Assembly (NCBI GenBank): GCA_010909165.1
Contig: MU008162.1
Location: forward strand, 2,108,001 to 2,172,000
DNA from: Anthoceros angustus
Taxonomy: Eukaryota; Streptophyta; Anthocerotopsida; Anthocerotales; Anthocerotaceae
Length of the DNA: 64,000 bases
Direction: 5' to 3'
Shown here piece by piece: positions 40,215 through 52,327 of the stretch. The position numbers and the translations under genes are program-made. Every line of letters starts with the position of its first letter. The stretch's first letter is position 1. The notes below the pieces were generated by a model. It had not been told where the DNA came from. It saw only the letters and a list, made by a program, of their open reading frames with translations, and ran no database searches.

Positions 40215-41450
40215 CAACACCCACACAGCCAGGGGCTAGAGGCGCAGCAGCAGTGCAATGGAAAACGCCTCAGATAAGCAAAGCCGCTCTTTCTCTCTCT
40301 CGCACTAGCCCACTGAGATTCGACTTGAGCCAAGAAAGCACTGCGCACTCGCGAGGTGAAAACGACACGCCCTTCTCCTCAACCCCTTTGATACTAGGAG
40401 CATATCAGATCTGGGATGCCGCTCCTGGGAACCTTCTCCAGGCACCAAGCACCTGCACCTGCTCCACCTCACCCTCCCTGCCACCTCCTTCGCTTTTATC
40501 CCTCAAATGTACCAGAATATGACAACACCGCGGGGAATCGTATCAGCATATTTCTTTCTACCTTCGCCTTCCCCTTCCCCTCTTCCCCTCTTCCCCTCCT
40601 TCTTCACCTCCGTCACCTCAACAGCAGCTTGGCGCAGAGAGACGCAATTCACCGGCAAACCAATACCAGTACAACACCCACCAGCCTGGCAGCGCTGGCA
40701 AGCCCTGCCACCATGTTTACACTCCCTCCCCCGCGGGGGAGGAGCCCGGCCTATGTCGGGTCGCCCAATCTGGTAATTTTCTCCTCTTACACAGAATATC
40801 CCCATATACCACGGCTTCACCCCGCTCCCCTCGGTCGCCGCCCGCCGGTCACCCCGCACGATACCGGCATCCCGCGTCGATTCGCACCGCGCCCGAATAT
40901 CTTCCTACCGGTCCGCGCCAGTAGCCCCGCTGCCACGTGGCGCGCAAAGTCACCGTGGGTGAAACCCGATTTACCCAATCGCACGCTCGCGACGCCGCGT
41001 CACCGCCTGCTTGCACGCGCCGGTCGCCGCGTAGGCCGTGTCCAGGGTTGGCGCTTCCTTTGACCGTACGCGAGGTCGGCCCCGCTTGGGCACGTTGCGG
41101 CCCGTGCCAGGCCTGGTGCTTATCCGGTTAATATCGACCGGTTCGAGCCAGGCTGACTCATCACGCCGGTCGTCCTCGCCCTCTTTTACCACGTTTCATC
41201 CTCCTTCACCCCACATGTACATACGGATCTCTTACGTACACAGCACTCGTACGGTTACGACATTTATTTATTCTGGCGTGCGACGGCACATGAGGAGGCT
41301 GTAGGTACCAAGTTATGGTGGCAAAATGTCACCACGCTTGAAACGCCGAGCGGCATTGTGTCGTCATCGGCGGTGGACTATCACATACGCGACCTTCCTT
41401 ATCAGTGCCGGATGTTCAATGTACATGGTCTCCCAAAACCAGATGCCTGC
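40215..41450. other. GC-rich intergenic DNA
   Basis: Pyrimidine-rich to 40620, CpG-rich to 41200. Overlapping long frames on both strands are compositional. No gene recognised. Confidence 0.4.
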
Positions 41451-41453
41451 ACC

Positions 41454-42575
41454 CGGGTGAAAGTCCTTCACCGCGTCCAGGTGCGGGGTACCTTCGTACT
41501 TGGACGGACGGCGGCGGCGGCCGGTCCAGGTGCAGCCCCCCGGGCGGGGACCAGGTGCATGGCCCCGCCCGGTGGGCTGCGACCGCGCGGAGGGGGCTTC
41601 AGCTGAAGGCCGATCTACAACCGCCAACTGACCCCGGGTCGGGCCTGACCCGGGTGCGGTTAGGCGGGGAGGCCGGGACGGAGGTGGCAGGCTTATCCGG
41701 CCCCGTCCAGGACTGCTCCCGCGGAGAGGACGGGCCAACGTGGCCCGCAGCTGCTGGAAGCCCGGGATTGGATGTAGCGAGGGAGATGGAGGAGGTTGGG
41801 ATCGTATGCGCGTGCGCCAGGCTGCACTTGGGGATTTGCATGGCAGTGTGGTAGCACATGGACGGGGTTTGGTGCCACATCTGCGACTGACGTGGTTTAG
41901 GACGCGTGATTAGGTTTCTGCTTTGAGGAGTGAGTATCGTGGCAAGAAGCACGGATTTGCACACGCTGCCGGACAGCATTCGGTGGCTGGCTGTGCTCGG
42001 CATGTGGATGCACCGGGTGAAAGTCCTTCACCGCGTCCAGGTGCGGGGTACCTTCGTACTTGGACGGACGGCGGCGGCGGCCGGTCCAGGTGCAGCCCCG
42101 GGCGGGGACCAGGTGCATGGCCCCGCCCGGTGGGCTGCGACCGCGCGGAGGGGGCTTCAGCTGAAGGCCGATCTACAACCGCCAACTGACCCCGGGTCGG
42201 GCCTGACCCGGGTGCGGTTAGGGCGGGGAGGCCGGGACGGAGGTGGCAGGCTTATCCGGCCCCGTCCAGGACTGCTCCCGCGGAGAGGACGGGCCAACGT
42301 GGCCCGCAGCTGCTGGAAGCCCGGGATTGGATGTAGCGAGGGAGATGGAGGAGGTTGGGATCGTATGCGCGTGCGCCAGGCTGCACTTGGGGATTTGCAT
42401 GGCAGTGTGGTAGCACATGGACGGGGTTTGGTGCCACATCTGCGACTGACGTGGTTTAGGACGCGTGATTAGGTTTCTGCTTTGAGGAGTGAGTATCGTG
42501 GCAAGAAGCACGGATTTGCACACGCTGCCGGACAGCATTCGGTGTGGCCGGCTGTGCTCGGCATGTGGATGCACC
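41454..42575. repeat. 560-bp GC-rich tandem duplication
   Basis: CGGGTGAAAGTCCTTCACCG occurs at 41454 and 42014. The two copies are nearly identical through TGCACACGCTGCCGGACAGC. Differences are single-base or 2-6-base indels in G/C runs (GCCCCCCGGGC versus GCCCCGGGC; TTAGGCGGGG versus TTAGGGCGGGG). These shift every reading frame, arguing against coding. Confidence 0.9.
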
Positions 42576-42579
42576 GGGG

Positions 42580-45340
42580 GCTTGGTACGAGAGCATGCGC
42601 CGGGGAAGGTTACGGGTATGTTGGAGTGGAAGGGAGGTGGAGTCGAGTACACCTGCTGATGCGCCTTGGAGCCCGGTTTTCGCGAGTCTAGCTTCCCTCT
42701 GAATGGCTCACTACCCCTGGCTGATAGGGATCATGGCGTGGCCTCGTCGGAGACGGAGGTTGCTGTAGTACAGAGACGGGTTGATAAGGATGCTGCTGGC
42801 TGGTTTCCACTGTACGAGGGTGTGTGCGTGTGCTTCTTCCACTTCCTGCCACTTGTGACTTGGTGGAGGAGCTTTTTATCACTCGAAGCTGCTTCGCGTC
42901 CGTGCATATCACACACCATAGCTGCTTCCTGCCTGAAATGAAGGAGCAAGCAAGTCAGGAGTGCTTTTGCCACTTGTTGCCCGTCAGGTTGGCGGTGGAA
43001 AGGTGCTTCTTCTAGCTAACACCTACTGCCTGTCCCGCGAGCATGTCTGACACTCAGATTCCATGTCCTCCTCGCTTCTTCACTTCTCATCCACATACAG
43101 ATGTACAGTCTTGCACTCGATGTAACCTATGTCGTGTGGTATGGAGCATGTACATGTGGAAAGTATGTAGAGTATGATATGCATTGGGAGTTGGTAGGAA
43201 GCTGCTGCTCTCGTTTTTATGCTACGAGTACTATACATACACAATGCAGTTAACTGGCGCCATTGTCACAGTTCAAGAGCAGTGCATAGCTTGCATGCCA
43301 CTCCGGCCGCTGCACAGCCTGCAACGTTCGTCACTAATTTTGGTAATCGGCCCGGCGGCCGAGAAAGCAAGGGGCATCCCGATTCCCACTTCCCACAGCT
43401 CCAGCCGCGAGGCCCCAGGGCGCGGGAGGCTCCAGCCGGGCTCCAGTTAAATCTGTCTGCCAAGGAGACAACCTAGCACGGTGGAAGGAGAACAGGGGGA
43501 CCGACTGTCCAACAAAATTGTCAGCAATTAAAGGAGATCGTCAAATTTATCCTCTCCATATGGACAATGTGTCTGGCAACTTGGCAACGGATGAAGGGCA
43601 CTGCAACCTGACCATCAGCTGTCTGCTGCAGCCGCGTCACCAACAGCACCAGCATCGTGGGGCCTATCCCGAGCTTGCTGCCAAAGCTTTGTCGATTTTT
43701 CCGCAAGTTTAGGCCTGAAAAAGAATCCTGGCCACCTTTCTTCGGAAATCAGACATACTGGTGGTGGTCACCCGCATGTGCTAGATACATCTCTCACCTC
43801 TTGCTAAGTCATAGCATCTCATGTCATAATATGTATGATCTCCTGACATCTGATGTGGAAGGGCTCGTTGTTGTCACCGTCTGGGGTACATGCATTCAAG
43901 ATTGCCCTTATCAACACCCGCTCCCTCCTACCCTCCGTAGGAGTGAGTGGCAATAAGGTGAAGCAGGCGGGACCACAAGGGCACTTTGTGAATGACGTGC
44001 TTTCCAAGTTGGATACCACTTCCTACTGCTCACACCCGGCATCTGACAAGTGACACCTAATGATTTTATCAGACAGCGCCGGGATCAGAATGCTCCAAGC
44101 AGAAGGCGGTCCCATGGTTGAACAGGGGAGAACAGTACGCATATGACAAGACGAAGTTACAAGATTAACAATCTTGTGCTTAAAAGAAGGTTAGACAGTG
44201 CTGCAATGAGATATATGTGAGCACGGTACCGGAGGAGGGTTCTGCCTGGTCCACCTACTGCAGCACACCAGGTGATTGCTGGTGGAGCATCCGAGGGTGC
44301 CTGAAACCTGTTCATCCTAGCATTGGCTTGGCGGTAGCCTGTTGGACAACCAGCCTTAACACGCTGGAGAGATCAAACATCCCAAACATCTTGCGTGCTT
44401 GCAGGTGGCCTGGGCATCATAGTAAGACAAGAGGGGTGTAAGACTGGTGGCGCAATAGGAATATGAGTTTGACACTCCAACAACACCAACCAAACAAAAG
44501 TTTGAGAGCACTGTAAGGCATGCAAGCAACAGCTACAGTTGCACAAGCCCACTGTGTAGATAGCCCCACGTGAACATGCCCATTTCTAGAAACCTGGATG
44601 TGAGGTGGGGGTCCATTGAATCTGCACACAAGAGTCGCCAGCGCTATCCTCTTTTTGCATTATCAAGTCTCAGCAAAACAGTTCTTCTCATACACAAGAC
44701 AACAATGTGTGCGCCGAGCCGAGACTGTGACGGGCCCGTCCACTGTGAAGAACAATGGTATCAGCACAGAAAAGTCACCATCCAGTATTAGGCTGACATG
44801 AGTCAAGCTGCAGCACAGTGATGAACAACACACAGAAAGCTCAGCACATCACCCGGGCTGCCAAGTCCAACTTTGCAACAGCAACTCCACGGCACAGGCG
44901 TCACGGATCATTCATGAACGCTGTTGCGTAGAAGCTGCAAGTTGGATGACACCCGACGCCTCCGTTGAAATCGATGTTCCCCCAACGCAACGTCCGAACA
45001 AACGCTTCCACATCACAACTTCCAAAACCCTAGCAACGTTACCATCACAACGTCTGCTCACCATCTGCCCAAACCACTGGTGTCCATATCCTTCTCGAAT
45101 TCCTCCTCCTCTTCCCACGCGTCTCAACGAGGCTCCGCAAACACACACAGTCATCCCATCCACAGTTGCCTCCTCCATGCTCCCTCCCCCATCATCCCAT
45201 CACTACACTAAAACTAACCCCTCCCCAAATCGAAAATCAAACTTAACACGCGCCGCCGTCAATTTTGAAAAAACAAGAGATAAAGGGATAGAACGTAAAA
45301 GTACAAACAACCTGTCACGAGATCACGACAGGGAAAAGTG
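42580..45340. other. No gene recognised
   Basis: Mixed-composition intergenic DNA without a family I can name on either strand. The frame at 44946-45341 is Thr/Pro-rich and lacks support. Confidence 0.4.
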
Positions 45341-45344
45341 AAGC

Positions 45345-45400
45345 AGCAGCGCTATCCAAGCCTTATCTTTTGCTCGACGCCTATAGGCCGGGTCCAATAT
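45345..45400 (+). promoter_or_regulatory. Conserved LHCII promoter block, copy 2
   Basis: GCGCTATCCAAGCCTTATCT precedes CCTATAGGCCGGGTCCAAT (45380-45398) and TTGCCCTGCTGCTCC, in the same order as at copy 1. TTATC is the complement of the GATAA I-box core. Confidence 0.55.
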
Positions 45401-45543
45401 TGCCCTGCTGCTCCGTGTAGCCATGGCGCCTCGCGCGACCTCTATAGCCGGCCTCGCAACAATGTCGAGTAACAAGCGCCTCGCACCTGCCGCCTCCGAC
45501 TGCCCCCGCTCTTCCCTGCCCGACCAGCCGAGCAGCGTTAGCC

Positions 45544-46924
45544 ATGGCGTCCGCCACAGCATGCGCCTCCAGCGCCGCCCTGGCCGGGCAGAGCGTCTTC
45601 AAGCAGCGCAGCGAGATCCTCAGCGCTGCAGGCAGCAGCGACTCTAAGCTGCAGATGAGGAAGACCGCTTCTGCGCCATCCAGCATCTGGTAATCTTGCT
45701 TCAGATTGCGTGCAAAGCTAACCTCTCCGTGTTTCTAAGGCGGATTGAAATGTGGAGGAGTGAAGAATGCAGAGCAAATCCCGAGTGTTTCTAAGCCGGA
45801 TTGAAATTTGGAGGGGTTTAGAATGCATAGCAAATCCCGATCGTTTCTGAACCGGATTGAAATTTGGAGGAGTTTAGAATGCACAACAGATCCCTAGTGT
45901 CTCCAAGCTGGATTGAAATGCGGAGGAGTGTAGAGTGCTTAGCGAGTCCCTCGTGTTTCCAAGCTACTGGATCGAATTCTGGAGAAGTTTAGAATGCCTA
46001 GCAAATCCTTCGTGTTTCTAAGCTGGATTGAGATGTGGAGTGGTTCAATATGCATAGAAAATCCCTCTGTTTGTTCGCCAGATTGGAATCTCGAGGAGTT
46101 TAGGATGCGTAGCAAATCTTGTATTCTACGCCGGAATGAAACCTGGAGGTCTAGGTAGAATGCATAGCAAACCTGTCGTGTCCGTGAGCTGGAGTGAAAA
46201 CAGGGGAAGTGTTCAGAATTCTTCCGGATCTTGCTGATCTCGCACTGTGGAACTCCTTGTTGCTGCATCCAGGTACGGCCCTGACCGTCCCAAGTGGCTT
46301 GGCCCCTTCTCCGCCGACACTCCATCATACCTGAAGGGAGAATTTCCCGGGGACTACGGCTGGGACAGCGCGGGCCTGTCCGCCGACCCCGAGACGTTCG
46401 CCAAGAACCGGGAGCTGGAGGTGATCCATGCCCGCTGGGCTATGCTTGGAACTCTCGGGTGCGTCACACCCGAGCTGCTGGCCAAGAACGGCGTGAGCTT
46501 CGGGGAGTCGGTGTGGTTCAAGGCCGGCTCGCAGATCTTTGCCGAGGGAGGCCTGGACTACCTCGGCAACCCCAGCCTCATCCACGCGCAGAGCATCCTG
46601 GCCATCTGGGCCTCCCAGGTGATCCTCATGGGAGCCGTGGAGGCCTACCGTGTGGCCGGAGGACCGTTGGGCGAGGTGTCCGACCCCCTGTACCCCGGCG
46701 GGTCGTTCGACCCCTTGGGCCTGGCTGACGACCCCGACACCTTCGCTGAGTTGAAGGTGAAGGAGCTCAAGAATGGCAGACTCGCCATGTTCTCAATGTT
46801 CGGCTTCTACTTCCAGGCCATTGTCACCGGCAAGGGCCCCATCGAGAACCTGTCTGATCACTTGGCCGACCCCACCGTCAACAACGCCTGGGCCTACGCC
46901 ACCAACTTCACCCCCGGAGCCTAG
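45544..46924 (+). CDS. Lhcb: LHCII chlorophyll a/b-binding protein, copy 2
   Basis: Exon 1 is 45544-45689 and exon 2 is 46273-46924, exactly the same exon lengths (146 and 652) as copy 1. The intron splits the same Trp codon (CATCTG, GTAATC ... ATCCAG, GTACGG). The product has 265 residues: transit peptide [20 protein letters not shown], phospho-Thr motif RKTASAP, trimer motif WYGPDRP, and helices as in copy 1. Its intron is 583 bases against 316 in copy 1 because of minisatellite growth. It lies in inverse orientation about 31 kb from copy 1. GC-rich codon use at third positions contrasts with the AT-rich surroundings, as expected for a highly expressed gene. Confidence 0.95.
45731..46200. 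repeat. 56-bp intronic minisatellite in LHCII copy 2
   Basis: About eight units of GTTTCTAAGCCGGATTGAAA plus TTTGGAGGAGTTTAGAATGCATAGCAAATCCC; starts 45731, 45787, 45843, 45899, 45955, 46014 and 46069. Copy 1's intron holds about four decayed units of the same sequence in the matching position. Confidence 0.85.
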
Positions 46925-47640
46925 ACGACTCAGGGCCTCAGGCATTTAGTCCTTCGGCCAGCTCTCTGTATCATACCTGTGTAGCATACTACACGGGGCT
47001 CGCTTAATCTCTCTCTCTTGTCTAGCGATTTTCTCTTGATCTTTCTATGGTCCCGATGTGCTCACTCTTGTCTCGTCATCGTAGCTTTATGGTCTCCATG
47101 TGCTCACTCTGTCTCCTGATTCGCGTTGATAATCGGTGCTACTGCAGAAAGATTGGAATAATTTGACACTCCGTCCAACTAGCCCTGCCTCAAACCTCGT
47201 AAACGTTTTAGAACACAAAAGACGGGCTATCGTAAACGATTTTTCCACAGCCAACCGCTGGGTGTGGAGTGATACTGTGCGTGTCGTGGCCAGGGATGGT
47301 ACAAATCGGTCCAAAAATGGCCATATCCCATCGGAGCTTGGAACATTTCTGGTTCTTCCTCATCTTTCGATTTGAGGAATCCTCGTAGGACATTACTTGA
47401 GACACCGAGATAGGACTTGCTCGGCACATTTGTAACTATTTATTTTACAAAGTGCAGAGTTTATCAAAAACAAAAAAGGCTATATATGTGGTACATGAGT
47501 TCGCTAATTATCGTATTGAAAAGTAATCGTGTGATTACCTATAGATGTTCTGCACTCTTCAAGGCTATAAATCCAACCTTTCATAGAGCTTATTTGGTTG
47601 ATCGGTAAATCATAATAATCCAAGATAAAGTCTTATTCTT
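46925..47640. other. LHCII copy 2 downstream region
   Basis: 3' UTR and flank. GTGTAGCATACTACAC (about 46980) can form a hairpin, and TGTGCTCACTCT is repeated at 47057 and 47100. 47290-47640 is duplicated at 60465-60830. Confidence 0.5.
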
Positions 47641-47688
47641 TATCTTTCATTTGACTTACGAGGACAAAAGCCAATCCAAGACAAAGTT

Positions 47689-48114
47689 ATGGGTCTTTTT
47701 GAATCTGTTTGTAATCTTCCACTTGACTTACAAGAACAAATTATTATGAAGTATATGAGTAATGTCGAAGCATGGCAAAATTGGAAGTATGTTCCAAAAA
47801 CTCACACTTTGCACATTAACATATGGGGATTTATGAATGGAGATCCAAATATAGAAATCATGGCTTATCAAATATTATTATCACTTCCACATCTTGTGAC
47901 ATCCATTGTTCTCTATTGCCTCTATGAAGTCAACTTTAGACCCTACCATGATGAGATGCTAATTAGTAATAAAGTTTTAGTTGACGAAGATAGAGTCAAA
48001 GATATGGTTGAAAGTCTCAATGAGCTTTATGTATGGTCAAATCTCCTAAAAGTTCAAGACATTATCACCTTTGAAAAGGAAGTCACATATGAAGAATTTG
48101 TGTATCCACTGTAG
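47689..48114 (+). CDS. Unrecognised small protein, source copy of the array
   Basis: A 141-residue frame starting MGLFESVCNLPLDLQEQIIM; similarity to 25840 continues nine residues upstream (KPIQDKV) without an ATG, so the start may have moved. Contains AWQNWKYVPKTHTLHINIWG, LLSLPHLVTSIVLYCLYEVN, FRPYHDEMLISNKVLVDEDR and VTYEEFVYPL. No known domain recognised. It is the only member of the downstream group in which the frame through DPNIEIMAYQ is open; all four array copies have a stop there. Flanks are AT-rich and duplicated downstream. Confidence 0.45.
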   Translation: MGLFESVCNLPLDLQEQIIMKYMSNVEAWQNWKYVPKTHTLHINIWGFMNGDPNIEIMAYQILLSLPHLVTSIVLYCLYEVNFRPYHDEMLISNKVLVDEDRVKDMVESLNELYVWSNLLKVQDIITFEKEVTYEEFVYPL

Positions 48115-48370
48115 AATAATGTTTCGTGGTCACATTCAAGCAAGCATGCATGGAAAGGGACGATATATGCCCATTATAACTCTTGGACTAGGAATAATGA
48201 AATCTTGAATCAGCAATGCCCCCCATGAAACCATTCCACAAGCTATGCCATGAAACTCAGATACTTCCTTGCCTAGTCACTGGCTCTAGAGTCCCGAGTC
48301 TGGCGGTGGTCGTGCCATGGATATAACAAATAAGTCCTATATATTTCAGAGCAATATTAATTCCATTGCT

Positions 48371-48545
48371 ATGGAGAAGACACTTCGATTCCACCTGTCA
48401 TGTGGAGAAGGCACTTCGATTCTAGACCGTCGTGGAGAAGACAGGATTCTGCGTGGAGAAGATAGCCTCGATTCCACCGTCATGTGGAGAAGACACTTCG
48501 ACTCTAGTCGTCATGTGGAGAAGACGCTTCTTGATAGAGTGCATG
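48371..48545. repeat. GGAGAAGACACTTCGA minisatellite
   Basis: Roughly 30-bp units, each a core GTGGAGAAGACACTTCGATT then CC(A/T) followed by 5-10 variable bases. Related arrays follow each derived copy at about 52574-52745, 54410-54590, 56163-56345, 57465-57515 and 61551-61775. Cores are conserved and the linkers differ between otherwise identical copies. Confidence 0.8.
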
Positions 48546-48639
48546 CCATGGCCATGGATACGATAAATTAGTCCATTAATGTCTAGATCCGCACAAGAAT
48601 GAAATGGAATGTCGAGCGGACAAGGAGTTGCGAGCTCTA

Positions 48640-49800
48640 GGTTTTACAGTAACATAAAGAAATTTTATACGTATACATCAAGAATGATGTAATCACATTT
48701 AGCATTTATGTCGATGACCTCATCCTTGCAACAATTGGACTTTATCTCTTCGATCACGAATCATGGCACAAAAATTCAAGATGTCGACCTTGGACATTTG
48801 CAAAGTTGCTTAGGAATACACATTCAGCGCAACAGAGAAAAAGGATCCTTACCATGACTCATTATATCTGGAAAGTGCAGAGCATTTAGGACTCAAAGAT
48901 GCCAAACTCACGCAACACCTCTTCCAAGTGGTCTCAAGTTGAGCAAAGATATGTCGCCAGCTACATCCGAGAAGGACGATATGAGAAATGCCATAGGCAA
49001 GGTGTGGGCAAACTCATATGTTGCCAATACAACACGACTGTGAGGGCGACTGACAAGTGCTCGTCTCAAGATCTCGAAAACCAAGACACATTGGACTTGT
49101 GTTAAGAGGGTTTTCCAGATCCGAAAGGCACACCAAGGGTATTGTGTATACTCACAAAGATGGTGTGGCAAACTCATATATGTTGCCACACAACACGACT
49201 GAGGTAGCGTACGACAAGTGCTCGTCTCAAGATCTCGAAAACCAAGACACATTGGACTTGTGTTAAGAGGGTTTTCCAGATCCGAAAGGCACCAAGGGTA
49301 TTGTGTATACTCACAAAGATGGTGTGCACCTCGACGTGTACACCGATCCGATGTGACATAGATACGAGGAGGTCGCCAGTTATGTGGTGAGCTATGTCGA
49401 GGACCTATTTGTTGGTCAAGCAAAAAGCAACCAACAGTTGCACTCTCAAGCACAATATCTCCGGAATACAGAGTACTTACACCCATAAGGAGGTTATTTG
49501 GCTAAACCGCTGTTTTGAGCTTGGCATTGAGTTGCTTGCTTGCAAAATCGAACCGACAACCAAGGGTCAATTTCGCTAGCTGAAAATCCCCGCCTTCCAC
49601 TCCTGACAAAGCATGTGGCGTGGAATACCATCGGATTAGAGAGCTACTAGTCAAGCACAATATCTCCGAATACATAGCAACACAAGAAAACCCACCGACA
49701 TTTTCACAAAGGCTTTAGTGGATCTACATGAGAAGCATGTAAAGTTTTTAGGCCTAGGTGACTCCTCAGAGTCCCTAGGTAGTAGTGCATAAAGTCAAGT
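48640..49800 (+). mobile_element. Ty1/copia pol fossil
   Basis: Plus-strand peptides follow the order of a copia pol C-terminus. ITFSIYVDDLILAT (48690-48735) is the reverse transcriptase YVDD box. A degraded MTHYIWKV / LKDAKLTQHL stretch follows, then the RNase H start GIVYTHKDGVHLDVYTDP, EVIWLNRCFELGIELL, and the terminal PTDIFTKALVDLHEKHVKFL then GLG. Many stops and frame changes. A 161-bp internal tandem duplication (about 49010-49165 and 49170-49325) is included. No LTRs recognised. Confidence 0.75.
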
Positions 49801-51085
49801 CATTCTGGCAGCATTCTAGCTACGGGCACTGAAAAAAGAACATTCATCGTCTGTGTAGTCGTTGAAGTTTGTCTCATCACGAGACTTCAAAGAATAGGAA
49901 TCCCCATCGGATTCCGATTCTCGGCCTGGTGACTCTCCTCCTCATCTTCAAGGATCTGGCTGCTATAGGAGCAAGGTTTTTCCTCCACTCTCCTTGCCGG
50001 CCCAAATCTCTATTGAGGCTCGATTCTTCTTCCAGCGTATGTTGGATCCCCGCCATGATAGTGGGAGCTTAGTGTAGCATCTCACATGCACAACAATAAA
50101 AGATTGCAACGAGTATTGAAGCTGGGATCTTACTATAAGTCGACCACATGAAATGGGTAAGCCCAGAAGCGACCTTGACACGCCTCATCACCTTGGTAAT
50201 CGCCCACATAAACCTGACTACGTAGGGCGCGGATGCTTGATGGAGCCATAAGAGACGATCCGGTCTCCTTGAACAGTCTGCAGCTTAGGAAAGCTAGTCT
50301 CTGGGTTAGTCTCATTTTAAAAGCCGAAATCGGGATTAACAAGATGGGCCTTTACTTGTCGCCGCTTTGGTCCGGATGAGGCGGGCGGCTGCAGCCCGCC
50401 CATGGGCTCACTTGTCCGGGCGGCTCGCCTTGCTAGGACCTCCTTGGTCGTGCCTCCTTCCACGAGGCGACACCTTGTACCCCGCACTGGAGTGCTCACA
50501 TCGTGAGGAACCCGAGCTGTTCTAGTGTGTAAACCCGCCCATGCGGTCCCTAGGCTGATTTCACGCTTGGGTCTGGAGTCTCGAGGAGGCGAAGACATGA
50601 TGCTCCCGCTCGCACTCCTTAGCCACGGACAATGAGAACTACACTCAAGCACAGGCGTATGCTATTGTTGAGTAAGCGCACCTTGGTGCGACCACTTCAC
50701 ACCGGTGTCTCCATGCTTTTATTCGGGGGTCAAGCTCGCCCATGGTACTCCGCTGCAAAGAACTAGGGCGAATACCGCTGCCAGACAAACAGAGTCAAGG
50801 GACACACAAGGAACCCACGAAGAGAAGACAAGTCATGATCAACAAGTGGGAGTGAAGGAATAATTATTGTTTATGTGTTGACTCATGCTAGGGTTATGTT
50901 ACCTTAGTTTAGTTAACCTATCGATGTGTAAACTAGGTCTAGTCACCTAGTACCCTTCGGTAGGGTTGTGACTCTTACGAGTAGACGTAACACTTGGTAT
51001 CTTAATTAGGTTGTTTTAAGCATAAGCAAGTTACTCTTTATTTGATCTTTCAATTCAATCAATAATGTAATTGTGTTTTATTAAT
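49800..51085. other. No gene recognised; possible LTR-like tail
   Basis: 50860-51085 (TGTGTTGACTCATGCTAGGG ... CTCTTTATTTGATC) resembles the style of a copia LTR (T/A-rich, ends with CAATTCAATCAATAATG), but no partner copy was found in the window. Confidence 0.3.
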
Positions 51086-51089
51086 TCAA

Positions 51090-51620
51090 TTCACATAAAA
51101 TCTTCAAAACGTCCAGTGCCACTCCTTGACCAGCTCCCCGCCTCCAGCCCGTCAAGTCCGGTAGTGACGATGTTGCGCTCCACCAAGTGCCATGGCTCCC
51201 AAACCTCGCCGCCTTCTTGGGTCCCATCCTCCGCCTCCTCCCCCCGTGGCGTGAAGCTCCACAATCTTTCGCTCGAGCAGGCGTTAGTTGCTTCAGCATC
51301 GTGCCAAAGGGTGCCTGAGCGATCAAAAAGACAACACCAGAGGGCCGGGTGTCTTAGCGCGAGAGAATACGAAGATCGCTGCAAAGTTGCTTGGAAGAAT
51401 GACCTCCGCCTTGCCTCTCACCAAGTGAATGTGAAGTCAAATCCAGGAGGCGGCCGCCATCGCTATCAAGTGAAGCGCCGAGCTCGCATGGCTTACTCCC
51501 GCCTTACGCTTCCGCTTACACACTACGACGGCCTTCGCGCCTCGGCATTATACAGCCTTCGCCCATGCGCGTACTCTAGTCTTACGCCAGTGAGCGTCAA
51601 TACCTACCTATAAACCAGGC
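51090..51620 (-). pseudogene. Second gag-like fragment
   Basis: Minus-strand wording parallels 3263-3560: WEPWHLVERNIVTT (compare AWTPVEKNITTK), an LEAGELVKEWHW-like segment (compare LEETGELVQNWHLDVF) and GPKKAAR (compare VPKKARE). Upstream the CCAGAGGGCC and TACCTACCTATAA blocks also recur. It is cut at about 51105 by AT-rich DNA. Several frame changes. Confidence 0.45.
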
Positions 51621-51968
51621 AACCACGGTCTGGCTCGTGATGCCCGTCTTCCACTCAGTTCCATCCACGTGGCGCCGCACTGTCTAACTCACGCCCCAAC
51701 TTCTAAGTTACCTTACTGGCGTACTTATCGGTGAGCCAGGTAGTGGGGTCCGGACTTATCCCGACCCTCCGGTCGTGATCCGGGGTCACTGGAAGTGCTG
51801 CATGGAGTGCAGTTGCCTGCACTGCCGAGTCCGCTGATTGTAGTCGAACCGCAGTCCGGGTGCAAGTCGATCTTCGCCCGCCACTTTCCGCCTTATTTTA
51901 CACTCCATACCTCTGAAAAAAATAAGTGACTTGTTCCTAACCCCAAGGAGAGCCGTTGTCCACAATGA

Positions 51969-52327
51969 GTAATGTCGAAGCATGGCAAAATTAGAAGTAT
52001 GTTCCAAAAACTCACACTTTGCACATTAACATATGGGGATTTATGAATGGAGATCCAAATACGTAAATCATGGCTTATCAAATATTATTATCACTTCCAC
52101 ATCTTGTGACATCCATTGTTCTCTATTGCCTCTATGAAGTCAACTTTAGACCCTACCATGATGAGATGCTAATTAGTAATAAAGTTTTAGTTGACGAAGA
52201 TAGAGTCAAAGATATGGTTGAAAGTCTCAATGAGCTTTATGTATGGTCAAATCTCCCAAAAGTTCAAGACATCATCACCTTTGAAAAGGAAGTCACATAT
52301 GAAGAATTTGTGTATCCAGAGAATAAT
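51969..52327 (+). pseudogene. Small-protein relic, array copy 1
   Basis: Begins at ATGAGTAATGTCGAAGCATG. TGG (Trp of AWQNW) has become TAG and ATA GAA has become ACG TAA. The remaining open part runs from 52070 (MAYQILLSLPHLVTS) and reads on past the usual end into ENNVSWSHTSKHAWKGTIYA because the CCACTGTAG end is altered. Confidence 0.7.

Noticed and set aside
39483-40277. 264-codon plus-strand ORF
   Set aside because: Antisense to exon 1 and leader of the DUF506 gene; Pro/Ser-rich shadow of a GC-rich exon.
41930-42472. 180-codon plus-strand ORF in the GC-rich duplication
   Set aside because: The other copy of the duplication breaks the frame by single-base indels; no domain.
48371-48545. 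CRISPR-like pattern of conserved cores with variable spacers
   Set aside because: Spacers are only 5-10 bases, cores vary, there are no cas genes, and the DNA is from a plant nucleus. It is a minisatellite.
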